Source: Fundidesulfovibrio agrisoli
GTDB taxonomy: Bacteria; Desulfobacterota; Desulfovibrionia; Desulfovibrionales; Desulfovibrionaceae
NCBI RefSeq assembly: GCF_022808715.1
Contig: NZ_JAKZKX010000007.1
Location: 96,199-160,198, forward strand
Direction: 5' to 3'
DNA: 64,000 bases
Below are positions 50,766 through 62,267 of this stretch, piece by piece (position 1 is the first letter of the stretch; each line of letters starts with the position of its first letter). Both the position numbers and the translations under genes were made by a program. The notes beneath the pieces were generated by a model. That model had not been told where the DNA came from. It ran no database searches and was given only the letters and a program-made list of their open reading frames with translations.

Positions 50766-51527
50766 TCAGATTTCGGGGGATCGGTTCAGGCGGATGTGGC
50801 AGATGGCCTGGAGGCAGACCCAGGCGCCGAGCTGCACGGGCAGGCAGCAGAATTCGGTGAGCAGTTCGAGCTGGGCCTGGCTGCCATCAAGGGCGAAAGC
50901 CCCCACCAACCAGCCCGCGAAAAGGTTCACGCCGAGCCAGAACACGCCAAGGAGCACGTTCAGGGCTGCCAGCCGAGGCAGATGGCCCCTGGCCGCATGC
51001 CGGGCCGAACGCCATGGGGCGGGGTCGCCCAGGGCCAACCCCGGCAGCCAGAGCAACTGGAGCCTGGGGGTTGCGGCCTGGGCCGCCAGCACGGGCAGGG
51101 CCACGGCCAGGACGGCTTCGGCCTGCTCAGGCAGGCCCGCGTCCATCAGGAGCGAGGCCAGCCAGCTCCCCAGGGCGCCGGGAATCGCGGCCAGGCCCAA
51201 AAGCAGGGCCAGTGCGCCCAGCTGTTTCCAGGTTGCTGAACCGGACAGCCGGGCCAGGAAGCCCGAGGGCGGCTCCCAGGAGGCCAGCAGCAGGCGCAGG
51301 GCGTGCACGTTGAAGGCCGCCGCCAGCAACAGCAGCGCGGACACCGTGGCCCCGAGCGAGGGGAGCACGGCCCACTCGGGCATCAGCCCCAGGGCGGCCA
51401 CGGCCAGGAAGAGCGCCCCGCAGGCGGGCATCGGCCAGGAGAGAAGCAGCAGCGCCCTGGAGTGGCCGGCCATGAGGGCGATAACGCCCACCACGGCACG
51501 CGGCACGCTCAGGAGGCTGTGGCTCAC
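50766..51527 (-). CDS. Multi-pass inner-membrane protein
   Basis: 253 residues with about six hydrophobic segments (e.g. AVVGVIALMAGHSRALLLLSW, ALFLAVAALGLMPEWAVL, LLGVFWLGVNLFAGWLVGAFAL). Not recognised. The GTG start overlaps the upstream stop (GTGA). It is last in a set of three consecutive membrane genes of similar size. Confidence 0.8.
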   Translation of the reverse strand: MSHSLLSVPRAVVGVIALMAGHSRALLLLSWPMPACGALFLAVAALGLMPEWAVLPSLGATVSALLLLAAAFNVHALRLLLASWEPPSGFLARLSGSATWKQLGALALLLGLAAIPGALGSWLASLLMDAGLPEQAEAVLAVALPVLAAQAATPRLQLLWLPGLALGDPAPWRSARHAARGHLPRLAALNVLLGVFWLGVNLFAGWLVGAFALDGSQAQLELLTEFCCLPVQLGAWVCLQAICHIRLNRSPEI

Positions 51528-52375
51528 GCCTCTTCCAACTCTTCCGGGGCGGGTTCGGGCCTGCCTTGCAGCCGGGCGTACACTCCCGCCCCGGCGGCCA
51601 TGGAGACCAGGGCCGTGGCGAAGCCCAGGAAATAACTGCACACGGAAAAGCCCAGGGCCAGCGCCTGGTTTTCCCACCAGCCCAGGGAGTCGCCCAGGAG
51701 GTTCAGCCCGACGCCCGCATACTCCGGGAGCCAGATCAGGAACATGACCGCCACGATGCGCCAGCGGGCCTCGCAGGCCGCCAGCAGGGACGGGTTCCTG
51801 CCGAACAGGCGCATGGAGCCGCCCACCGCCGTGTCCGCGAAGAGCATCACGGCCCGAGGGGCGAGCCAGATGTAGCCCACGGCGCAGATCGCCAGCGCGT
51901 AGACCACCGGGCCCACGGCCTGCTGCCAGCCTTCCGTGGCCTTTGCGGCGGCGGGGCCGCTGACGACGTACACAGCGGCCAACAGCATGCCGGGCAGGAA
52001 CGCGCCGCCCAGATAGGCGACGCCGATCTTGAAGTAGGTCCCCAAGTAGCGCCAGGTGCACCCTTCCAGCAATTGCATCCCGTAGAACGAAGACGGCGTC
52101 TCCGAGAGCAGGGCCTTGCGGTACAGGCGCACATCGAGCGGCACGCGCACCCAGAGCAGCAGGAAGCCCAGCGCCAGCATCACCAGGACGGTCGCCCCGC
52201 TGGCATCCGGCGAAACCGGTTTTGAGGGCATGAGCAGGTGATAGAGCACGCCGAAGGCCATCGGGGCCAGCGCCCATTTGGCGAGCAGGCTCCGGTTGGA
52301 GATCACGAAGGAAAGCGCCCCCCCGGCCACGGCCAGGGGGGAGAAACGCCAGCTTTCGCCGTCTTCTGAGGTCAC
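51524..52375 (-). CDS. Multi-pass inner-membrane protein
   Basis: 283 residues and about six membrane segments (GATVLVMLALGFLLLWVRV, ALAICAVGYIWLAPRAVML, ALGFSVCSYFLGFATALVSM). The segment WLAPRAVMLFADTAV resembles a loop in the third member (ILYPAVAVEEE), so distant common descent is possible. Family unknown. GTG start with GTGA overlap on its upstream side. Confidence 0.8.
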   Translation of the reverse strand: MTSEDGESWRFSPLAVAGGALSFVISNRSLLAKWALAPMAFGVLYHLLMPSKPVSPDASGATVLVMLALGFLLLWVRVPLDVRLYRKALLSETPSSFYGMQLLEGCTWRYLGTYFKIGVAYLGGAFLPGMLLAAVYVVSGPAAAKATEGWQQAVGPVVYALAICAVGYIWLAPRAVMLFADTAVGGSMRLFGRNPSLLAACEARWRIVAVMFLIWLPEYAGVGLNLLGDSLGWWENQALALGFSVCSYFLGFATALVSMAAGAGVYARLQGRPEPAPEELEEA

Positions 52376-53190
52376 GTCCGGGCTCCTTGGGGTTCAGCTG
52401 ATCGCGCGGGCGCGTCCGGGTCGGGCAGGCCGCGCAGGGTGCGGTAGGCGATGGCCATCACGGCCATGGAGGTGATGGAGTTCAGCCAGGAGATCGTCAA
52501 GGTCACGGGCATGGTTATCAGCTTTGCCGCGTCGGATGATTCCGGCAGGAAGAGCCAGGCCAGGCCCTCCACCAGCGCGCTCAACAGCCCGAAGACCAGC
52601 GGGGGGATCCCCATGGCCATGACCAGGGAGAACTTGTGCCCCGAGCCCAGGTGGTAGGCCTGCGAGAGGGAGGGCTCCTCCTCCACGGCGACGGCGGGAT
52701 AGATCAGGTGCAGCGGGGCCGTGAGCACCAGGAGCGCCGTGACCAGCACCAGCGTGGCGAGCACGGCCGCCAGGATGAGCCCGATGCGGCCGTCGAGGCT
52801 GTCGAGCCCGTCCTTGGCCGCGATCATGACCGGCGCCAGGGACAACCCCATGCCCACAGCAATGATGAACGTGAGCAGCACAGCGTAGAGCACGTAGCGT
52901 AGGCTCCTGCGGCTGAAGATCTTCTCCGCGTAGCCCCCCGGCTCCACGCCGCCCAGAATGGCCATCTGGTTCACCCGCAGGCAGTAGGGCATCCAGCAGA
53001 ACACCGCGAATATTCCGGCGGGGATGTACAGCGCCCAGACCCCTTTCCAGGAGTGCAGGGCGAAGGCCGCCAGCAGGGCGGCGGCGCTCAGCAGCATGGG
53101 CGGTATCAGCCAGCGGCAGAACGAGCCGAAGTGCAGGCCGGTGAAGGCAAGCGATGACTTGAACAGCGACAGGCAGGAGAGCTTGACCAT
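52372..53190 (-). CDS. Multi-pass inner-membrane protein
   Basis: 272 residues, six likely membrane segments starting with WLIPPMLLSAAALLAAFALH. Functional family unknown. It leads the three-gene operon and is preceded by a perfect palindrome at 53217-53237. Confidence 0.8.
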   Translation of the reverse strand: MVKLSCLSLFKSSLAFTGLHFGSFCRWLIPPMLLSAAALLAAFALHSWKGVWALYIPAGIFAVFCWMPYCLRVNQMAILGGVEPGGYAEKIFSRRSLRYVLYAVLLTFIIAVGMGLSLAPVMIAAKDGLDSLDGRIGLILAAVLATLVLVTALLVLTAPLHLIYPAVAVEEEPSLSQAYHLGSGHKFSLVMAMGIPPLVFGLLSALVEGLAWLFLPESSDAAKLITMPVTLTISWLNSITSMAVMAIAYRTLRGLPDPDAPARSAEPQGART

Positions 53191-53216
53191 GGTGACCGCC
53201 GGTTATTGAGAGGGCA

Positions 53217-53237
53217 TTTTGTTCATGGTGAACAAAA
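53217..53237. promoter_or_regulatory. Perfect palindrome upstream of the membrane-protein operon
   Basis: TTTTGTTCA and TGAACAAAA (9-bp arms, 3-bp TGG spacer) lie 27-47 bp before the first ATG. The symmetry and position suggest an operator for a dimeric repressor or activator. Confidence 0.5.
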
Positions 53238-53352
53238 AGCCTTCCGGCGTCAAACGAGTCTTGCCGGATCGGGCCCGGGCCGCTCCGGGAGCGCTCCCCC
53301 GGTGGGAGTCAGGCCCGGAAGCGTACGGCCCGGAGGTGATGGAGCCCCGGGC

Positions 53353-53748
53353 TCAGCTCCCGAATATCTTGCGGCGGCGTTCCTTGACCTTGGCCAGGAA
53401 TTCGTCGAAGCGGCCCTGCTGCTCGGGGCGCAGTTGGGCGCGGATGCGCTCGGCACCGGCGGCCACGGCCTCGTCCTCGGCCTGGAGGCACGGTTTGCGG
53501 GCCTGCCCGATGCGGAGCAGGGTCTCCTCCACGATGGGCAGGATGCCGCGCCGCTGCTCGTCGTCGAGCTTGAGGGCCACGCTCAGGCGCTCCATGAAGA
53601 ACCCGGCCGCGCCGGGCCTGTCCATGCGGGTCAGGGGGAGAATGTGGTACTTGGCCACCAGCGCCGTGCCCACCGTGCCCGCCAGCAGGCCCGCCAGGAA
53701 GATGCCCGCCCCGGCGAGGGCCATTTTGCTCTTGCTCGTCAGCGGCAT
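53353..53748 (-). CDS. Small membrane-anchored Spy/CpxP-like protein
   Basis: 131 residues. A single N-terminal membrane anchor (MALAGAGIFLAGLLAGTVGTALVA) is followed by a charged helical region with LDDEQRRGILPIVEETLLRIGQ and LRPEQQGRFDEFLAKVKERR, which resemble the LTxxQ-type helical repeats of Spy/CpxP/heavy-metal-resistance periplasmic proteins. It directly follows the ECF sigma operon. Likely senses or buffers envelope stress. Confidence 0.72.
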   Translation of the reverse strand: MPLTSKSKMALAGAGIFLAGLLAGTVGTALVAKYHILPLTRMDRPGAAGFFMERLSVALKLDDEQRRGILPIVEETLLRIGQARKPCLQAEDEAVAAGAERIRAQLRPEQQGRFDEFLAKVKERRRKIFGS

Positions 53749-54033
53749 CTAGAAGCCCCCCACCACGTTGCCCGAGAGCATGATCGACAGCTCGGTCATG
53801 TATCCGGCCTGCCACAGCCACATCCAGGCCAGGCCCAGGCCCAGCGAGGCCACGCCGCCGCCCGCCATGAGCGGGAAGGCCACCCGGCGCACGAACCAGC
53901 CCTCCAGCGCGGCCTCGGCCCGCTCGCGCACGTGGGCCATCACCCGCCCGGCAAAGCCCGGCGGAACATCCACAGTGGGGCGTCCAGCCACCACCTTGGC
54001 GCAGATGCGCTCCAATTTCGCGTTGTCGATCAT
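53749..54033 (-). CDS. Small membrane protein, candidate anti-sigma factor
   Basis: 94 residues. A cytoplasmic N-terminal helical part (DNAKLERICAKVVAGRPTVDVPPGFAGRVMAHV) precedes one membrane segment (FPLMAGGGVASLGLGLAWMWL). This order fits an anti-sigma factor co-expressed with its ECF sigma, but no zinc-binding HxxxCxxC motif is seen. The ATG overlaps the sigma stop (ATGA) and it is immediately followed by the Spy/CpxP-like gene. Confidence 0.7.
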   Translation of the reverse strand: MIDNAKLERICAKVVAGRPTVDVPPGFAGRVMAHVRERAEAALEGWFVRRVAFPLMAGGGVASLGLGLAWMWLWQAGYMTELSIMLSGNVVGGF

Positions 54034-54626
54034 GAGTTACCCCCCCGTCCGGTCAGGCCCTCGCATTTGCGGGCCATCTTCTGTCTGGCGCGGTGCAGCC
54101 GCACCTTCACCTTCGACTCCCCCCACCCCAGCATCTCGCCGATCTCCGCCACGGAATACTCCTCGGCGTAGTAGAGCTCCACGGCGATGCGGTCCTCGGG
54201 GCTTATTTCCTTGAGCAGCGTCTCCACCAGCCGGGCCGCCTCGTCGCGTTCGATCTGTTCATCGAAGCGCTGCGAGGAGTCCTCCTGCATGACGGACTCC
54301 AGCCAGGCCAGCTCCACGGGGCTCGAGAAGTCCACCCCCCGTTCGGCCCTGCGGGCGTTCTCGCGCCAGAAATCGGCGGAACGGCGCAAAGCTATGGCCG
54401 ACAGCCAGGATCGGAAGCGCTCCGGCTCGCGCAGCTTGGAGAGGTGCTGGTAGGCGTCCAGGAAGGCCTCCTGGGCGGCCTCGGCCACCTCGCTGGCGGG
54501 CAGGTGGCGCGACAGCAGGCGGAACAGGTGCTGCTCGTGCGCCTTCACGAGCACGGAGAAAGCCTCCGTGTCCCCATCGAGCACACGCCTGACAACCTGC
54601 GAATCGTCTGGTCCTGTCCTTGCCAC
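54030..54626 (-). CDS. RNA polymerase ECF sigma factor
   Basis: About 198 residues from the GTG at 54626, which has GGAGG 4 nt upstream; alternative starts at 54644 (ATG) or 54653 (GTG) lack one. DGDTEAFSVLVKAHEQHLFRLL is region 2.1, EVAEAAQEAFLDAYQHLSKL region 2.2-2.4 and YYAEEYSVAEIGEMLGWGESKVKVRLHRARQKM region 4.2 with the DNA-binding helix. It should direct transcription of an envelope stress regulon. An ECF-type promoter candidate lies directly upstream. Confidence 0.88.
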   Translation of the reverse strand: MARTGPDDSQVVRRVLDGDTEAFSVLVKAHEQHLFRLLSRHLPASEVAEAAQEAFLDAYQHLSKLREPERFRSWLSAIALRRSADFWRENARRAERGVDFSSPVELAWLESVMQEDSSQRFDEQIERDEAARLVETLLKEISPEDRIAVELYYAEEYSVAEIGEMLGWGESKVKVRLHRARQKMARKCEGLTGRGGNS

Positions 54627-54644
54627 CGGGCCTCCGCCTTTCAT

Positions 54645-54681
54645 GTCGCGCACAGCCCGGCGCCGGTTACACCGCGGTGAC
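54645..54681 (-). promoter_or_regulatory. Speculative ECF-type autoregulatory promoter
   Basis: On the minus strand TGTAACC is followed after 16 nt by CGAC, a spacing seen in promoters of several ECF sigma groups. It overlaps a palindrome-like GTCACCGCGGTGTAAC and would support the GTG start at 54626. The two hexamers are short, so confidence is low. Confidence 0.3.
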
Positions 54682-54689
54682 GAACGGGC

Positions 54690-57011
54690 TCAGGATTCAT
54701 CCTCGGCGGGCACCGAGGCAGGCACGCCCCACTTGGCGCGCATGTGCACGCGCCGCAGCGGGCGCACCAGGCTGAAGACCTTGTGGCGCTTCTCGCGCAG
54801 GGCCTCGCGCGCGGCCTCGCGCTGGCTCTCCTCCGAGCCTTTGGGCTTGTACTTCACCTTGGCGCCCTGGAAGGCCACGGTGATCTTGGCGTCCTGCAGG
54901 GCCTGGTCGATGCTGGCCGCCAGCTCGGACTCCACGTCGAACTTGGCGCGGAAGTCCTCTATCCAGACGTACAGCTCGAAATCCAGGCCCAGCTTGCCGA
55001 GCTGCCGCAGCACCACCGAGGGCGCGGGGTCCTTGAGCACCTTCGCGTTCTCCCCGGCCGTCTCGAGCAGGATCTTGCGCACCTTCTTCACCTTCGTGCC
55101 CGGGATCACGCTCACGGGGACGGTCAGGCGGATGCGCTTGTCCTGGAAGCTCCAGTTGATGATCTCGCCGCGCAGGAAGCTGGAGTTGGGGATGATGACC
55201 ATGGAGTTGTCCATGGTGCGCACGGTGGTGTTGCGCACGGAGACGTTGGTCACCTCGCCCAGGAGCTTGCCCGTCTGCACCACGTCGCCCTTCTTGATGG
55301 AGCCGCCGAAGAGGATGATGAGCCCCGAGACGAAATTGTTGATGATGTCCTTGAGCCCGAAGCCCACGCCCACGGAGAGGCCCGAGGCGATCCAGGTCAG
55401 CCCGGAGAGCGGCAGCCCGAGCTGATGCAGGCCCACCAGGAAGAAGGCCAGCCACAGCGTGTAGGAGCACAGGGTGGTCAGGGTGTGGGAGAGGGCCGGG
55501 TCCAAAGGCTTGCCCCCGAAGCTGACCTCCTCCAGGAAGGCCCCGACCCAGGCCAGGAGCAGGCGCACCGCGAAGAACAGCACCACCATGGAGGAAAGGG
55601 CGTCCAGGGAGAGCTTCACCGGCCCCAGCTCCCACTGCAGCTCGAAGACGTAGTCCACGAAGCCGGGGCCGCCCATGAACACCAGCACCCAGCACAGGTA
55701 GAGCACGACGAGGACCGTGACGGCCAGGGGGTGGACGTAGTGGAACCACATCCCCCCGGCCCCGGCCAGCAGCTTCTTGAGCCCCCTGGCCGCAGCCACC
55801 ATCAGCCGCAGGATGAACCAGGCCTGCACCAGGGCCACGGCCAGCGGGGCGAACCCCAGCAGGGCCGCCACGCCGGCCACCCACAGCCTCAGGGCCACGG
55901 ACTTCTCCCCGGCCAGCCAGCGGTTCCACCCGGCCAGGCCCATGACCGGCGGCCAGACCACGGCGATGAGCTCGGGCGGCATGTTCAGCATCTGCGTGAC
56001 CACGCCGGCGCAGTAGACCGCGAGGAAGAATCCCAGCCCCCCCTCGGGGTAGTGCCTGCGGAGCATGAGCCAGCCCCCGGCGAAGACGGCGGTGACCAGC
56101 ATGAGGTTCAGGATGTGGCTGGAGGTGATTGGCACGTACCGCGAGCCCATGAAGAAGGCCAGCCCAAGGCTGAACAGGGTCCACCCCCGGCGCAGTTCGG
56201 CGTCGCCGTGCAGCGAGAACCTGCGGGCCACGCCCGCCCCGAGCAGCAGCAGGGCGGCCCAGGCCACCACCCCGAACAGCAGCAGCGGGCCCCAGCGGGT
56301 TCCGGCCAGGATCGGCACGGCGAAGCGCGGGAAGTCGGCGAGCCAGTCCCGGGTGACGCTGGCCAGCAGCACGGCCCCGAAGGTGTCCGTCACGGGATGG
56401 GAGCGATCGAAGAAGTGGCCCTTGAAGATGTGGCGGTAGTCCTTGACCAGCCCGTTGTTCGCGTCCGCCACCTGGCTGGAGAGCGCCTCGAAATGCCCCA
56501 GTATCTCGTTCACCCTGGCCTGGAGCACGTCCACCTGGGCCTTGATGGGCGCGAGCTTGCGGGTGTGCTCAGCCAGGTCGTTCACGGTGGCGTCGTCGTA
56601 GGCCACGTCCATGCCCTTGCGCCTGATCTCGCGCAGGGTGGCGTTCTCCTCCTTGACCCGGGCGAGATGCTCCTTGAGCAGCTTGATCCTGCGGGAGGCA
56701 TCCTCCAGGCGCTTGCTCAACCCGCTGAAGCGGAACATGAGGGTGCGCATGGTCCAGGGGTTGTCGCCCGCCAGGCCGCGCAGCAGCAGTGTCTGCGTGA
56801 GCATGTTGTCGCAGTCGGTCAGGGCCGCCTGGGCCCTGGCGGAAATCTCCGGCAGGGCGGCGTTCATGGCCGCCACTTCCTGGCCCCTGCGCTGCAGGTC
56901 GGCGTCGATGCCCGCGAGCATCTCCTTCCAGGCCTCGCCGTCCAGGCTTCCCGCCATTGCGGGGGGGGCAACCGTCCACAGGGCCAGTATGACCGCAGCC
57001 AATGCGCGCAT
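54690..57011 (-). CDS. Large mechanosensitive channel, MscS family (MscK/MscM-like)
   Basis: 773 residues. A signal peptide (VILALWTVAPPAMAG) leads into a coiled-coil-rich periplasmic region to about residue 200. Roughly ten hydrophobic segments follow, then the conserved MscS core GLSVGVGFGLKDIINNFVSGLIILFGGSIKKGD near residue 540 (TM3 and beta-domain entry), GEVTNVSVRNTTVRTMDNSMVIIPNSSF, and a basic tail. It relieves osmotic pressure by gating under membrane tension. GGAGG is 6 nt before the ATG at 57011; longer frames are shadow. It sits upstream of, and possibly co-transcribed with, the ECF sigma operon. Confidence 0.93.
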   Translation of the reverse strand: MRALAAVILALWTVAPPAMAGSLDGEAWKEMLAGIDADLQRRGQEVAAMNAALPEISARAQAALTDCDNMLTQTLLLRGLAGDNPWTMRTLMFRFSGLSKRLEDASRRIKLLKEHLARVKEENATLREIRRKGMDVAYDDATVNDLAEHTRKLAPIKAQVDVLQARVNEILGHFEALSSQVADANNGLVKDYRHIFKGHFFDRSHPVTDTFGAVLLASVTRDWLADFPRFAVPILAGTRWGPLLLFGVVAWAALLLLGAGVARRFSLHGDAELRRGWTLFSLGLAFFMGSRYVPITSSHILNLMLVTAVFAGGWLMLRRHYPEGGLGFFLAVYCAGVVTQMLNMPPELIAVVWPPVMGLAGWNRWLAGEKSVALRLWVAGVAALLGFAPLAVALVQAWFILRLMVAAARGLKKLLAGAGGMWFHYVHPLAVTVLVVLYLCWVLVFMGGPGFVDYVFELQWELGPVKLSLDALSSMVVLFFAVRLLLAWVGAFLEEVSFGGKPLDPALSHTLTTLCSYTLWLAFFLVGLHQLGLPLSGLTWIASGLSVGVGFGLKDIINNFVSGLIILFGGSIKKGDVVQTGKLLGEVTNVSVRNTTVRTMDNSMVIIPNSSFLRGEIINWSFQDKRIRLTVPVSVIPGTKVKKVRKILLETAGENAKVLKDPAPSVVLRQLGKLGLDFELYVWIEDFRAKFDVESELAASIDQALQDAKITVAFQGAKVKYKPKGSEESQREAAREALREKRHKVFSLVRPLRRVHMRAKWGVPASVPAEDES

Positions 57012-57091
57012 CGGAACCTCCGGGGTATACGGGCGCTTCGCCGCCCGCTCCTGTGAGATGTGACAAAGCACGCCCTCCAAAGCAAGAGCCT

Positions 57092-57120
57092 TTGACAGGG
57101 CCGGGCGCACATCGTACCCA
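57092..57120 (+). promoter_or_regulatory. Candidate promoter for the PAS/sigma-54 regulator
   Basis: TTGACA (57092-57097) is followed after 17 bp by TACCCA. The -35 is perfect, the -10 is poor. The region lies between divergent mscS and the regulator. Confidence 0.35.
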
Positions 57121-57138
57121 ACCCGCGGAGGCCAGGAC

Positions 57139-60429
<3,291 letters not shown>

Positions 60430-60465
60430 TCGGCCGCCACCCGGACGACTTTTTTGAAGAATCTT

Positions 60466-60513
60466 CCCACATAGCCCTATGTGGGGTGGAATCATCCGCC
60501 GCCTGAATACAAT
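60466..60513 (+). promoter_or_regulatory. Palindromic promoter element, partner of the tail-cassette element
   Basis: CCCACATAGCCCTATGTGGG (60466-60485, 9-bp arms around a CC centre) is followed by GGTGGAATC, a 14-nt spacer and TACAAT (60508-60513). The tail cassette has the same palindrome, adjoining GGTGCAATC, the same 14-nt spacer and TATCAT. No -35 match exists at either site, as in activator-dependent promoters. The palindrome centre would lie about 45 bp before a start site 7 nt past the hexamer. Confidence 0.65.
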
Positions 60514-60542
60514 CCTCCGAAAATCCAAAGGAGGATTCACTC

Positions 60543-61544
60543 ATGCTTTTCGCCCCCCCCGGCCTGGGCTTCCTCGACCTATTACGGCCGTATTCGCCCA
60601 AGGCCCCCGACCCGCGCTTTGCGCCACTGTTTCCCGATGACCACAACCCGGACCCCGGCATCTTCCGCTACGACCAGGAAGACACTGATCCAGATCCCGG
60701 CTTCTCGCGCTTCGGCCCTGGTCCCCACAACCCGGACCCGGGTTTCCACCGAACGGATATCGATTTCGTCGACTCGTATCCGGCTCGCCACCCGGACGAT
60801 CCGCCTTCTCTTGACGCCTACCCCATGGGCAGACCGCCCCTGACGCAGGCCCAGACGCAGCGCGGCTACGCCCGGATGCTGGGCGTCGATCCGGCAATGA
60901 TCGATCCCGTGGGGATGACGCTCAAGCGCGGCCTTGGAGATGATGGGCAGAGGACCGGCGAAGGCCCGGTGGGTGCGCCATCCGGGCTTCTTACTACTGC
61001 GGGAATGCGCCAGGGCGGGTTGCAGGGCCGCCAGCAAGGCCCGTTCGTGCCGGAGAACGAACCCGGCCCCATGAACCAGCCCTACGACCCTGAGAGCGAC
61101 GCCGTGCGGGGCAGTAACTGGGCACCGCTCTCACCGGACATGAAGGAGCGGCTCAGGGAGCGGATAAAGGGGACACGGTTTGAAAACATGGATCTGGATT
61201 CGCTGAAGATCCACGTTGGGGAAACACCGTGGTACATGCCGTCCGACAAGGGGGCGATCACACTGGAGGACCACATCTACATCGCGCCCTCAGCGTCAGG
61301 TAGATTCAATCCGCATGATTCGGAAGAAGACTTCAACATGTTGACTGAGGAAGCCGTCCATTCAGGCCAGTTCCAGCTCGGGATGACCCGGCCCGGCTAC
61401 CTCTGGGAAGCGCTGCGCAACGGCTATGAAGGCAGCATATATGAACAGGAGGCCAAAAGGATAGCCTACCCGGACTATCGCCCGCCTGACCCGGAACCGG
61501 CTCGGCCCACGCCGCCGCCACGTGAGGATTGGGAGCGGCGCTGA
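60543..61544 (+). CDS. Unknown protein with Pro-rich repeats and an EExxH zincin-like segment
   Basis: 333 residues, no signal peptide. Residues 20-75 contain three units of the type NPDPGFxR (NPDPGIFRY, DPDPGFSRF, NPDPGFHRT). The C-terminal third has LTEEAVHSGQFQLG (around 273) followed about 30 residues later by YEQEAKRIA. The pair resembles the zinc-binding HExxH...YExEA arrangement of DUF4157-like peptidases, but the first His is Glu (EExxH). AGGAGG precedes the ATG by 7 nt. The gene shares its promoter element with the phage tail cassette and is followed by a strong terminator and four lipoproteins. It could be a tail-associated effector; function is not known. Confidence 0.72.
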   Translation: MLFAPPGLGFLDLLRPYSPKAPDPRFAPLFPDDHNPDPGIFRYDQEDTDPDPGFSRFGPGPHNPDPGFHRTDIDFVDSYPARHPDDPPSLDAYPMGRPPLTQAQTQRGYARMLGVDPAMIDPVGMTLKRGLGDDGQRTGEGPVGAPSGLLTTAGMRQGGLQGRQQGPFVPENEPGPMNQPYDPESDAVRGSNWAPLSPDMKERLRERIKGTRFENMDLDSLKIHVGETPWYMPSDKGAITLEDHIYIAPSASGRFNPHDSEEDFNMLTEEAVHSGQFQLGMTRPGYLWEALRNGYEGSIYEQEAKRIAYPDYRPPDPEPARPTPPPREDWERR

Positions 61545-61573
61545 CATCCGCGCCTGATCCGCCTCAAGAAATA

Positions 61574-61607
61574 AAGCCAGAAGCTTACCGGCTTCTGGCT
61601 TTTTTTC
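61574..61607 (+). terminator. Rho-independent terminator
   Basis: AAGCCAGAAGC pairs perfectly with GCTTCTGGCTT over a 6-nt loop, followed by a T-run. It ends the unknown-protein transcript. Confidence 0.92.
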
Positions 61608-61701
61608 TTGTCAATTCAGGACTAAAAATGATACATAATAACAATTATAATTACGAATTACAATACTTGCAAATGCATACACTTACTCTTCGAGAGGGCC
61701 T

Positions 61702-62196
61702 ATGCCTAAGATATTTTCGCCTTGCGGCGTCGCCATCGCTAGTTTGCTTTTGGTTCTGATGGCCGGTTGCGGTCTCCGCGTCGATTACAGCAAATTCGAT
61801 TCACGCTGTAGGGAATGGCTCGGCAATGGTAATCCAAACAGTATCCAGTGGGAATTCGACAAAACCAACCCCAGAATTGAAGACTACTACGAATACTACA
61901 TGTGCCTCAATATACCATTCCACCACGTAAGAGGGAATTCGGAATACTTCATGGTACATTGGAAAGAATTTATTATGCTCGCACCAAGCAAACTACTATC
62001 ACCAAGAGATGACAAAGAAATTTTCCTCATCTCTATCTTAATTCAAAAGATCGCAAGAACTCATAAATCAGAAATAATGAACGATCAAAAACTCATCAGT
62101 GCCTGGAAATCAGCAGTTGACAACATGAAACGCAAGGACGGCTGGCCGTACTCCGTATCTTACGGCATCTACAACACCATCACCAGGCAACCGTAA
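61702..62196 (+). CDS. Lipoprotein paralog 1
   Basis: 164 residues with a lipobox (MAGC) near residue 23. The mature part shares the array pattern: VDYSKFDSRCREW, EDYYEYYMCLNIPFHH, YFMVHWKEF and ISAWKSAVDNMK. The gene is strikingly AT-rich versus the window, suggesting recent transfer. GAGAGGG precedes the ATG by about 5 nt. A TATAAT at 61646-61651 in the AT-rich leader may be its -10. Function unknown; an immunity or surface-exclusion role is inference. Confidence 0.82.
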   Translation: MPKIFSPCGVAIASLLLVLMAGCGLRVDYSKFDSRCREWLGNGNPNSIQWEFDKTNPRIEDYYEYYMCLNIPFHHVRGNSEYFMVHWKEFIMLAPSKLLSPRDDKEIFLISILIQKIARTHKSEIMNDQKLISAWKSAVDNMKRKDGWPYSVSYGIYNTITRQP

Positions 62197-62267
62197 CTGG
62201 CGAACTCGCAATCATCAGCAACAGTTGACACTGCGATTTCTGCGATTTTACTCAGATGGAATATTTC

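Noticed and set aside
54627..54653. Longer ECF sigma starts
   Set aside because: No ribosome site, and a candidate -10 element overlaps them; the GTG at 54626 has GGAGG.
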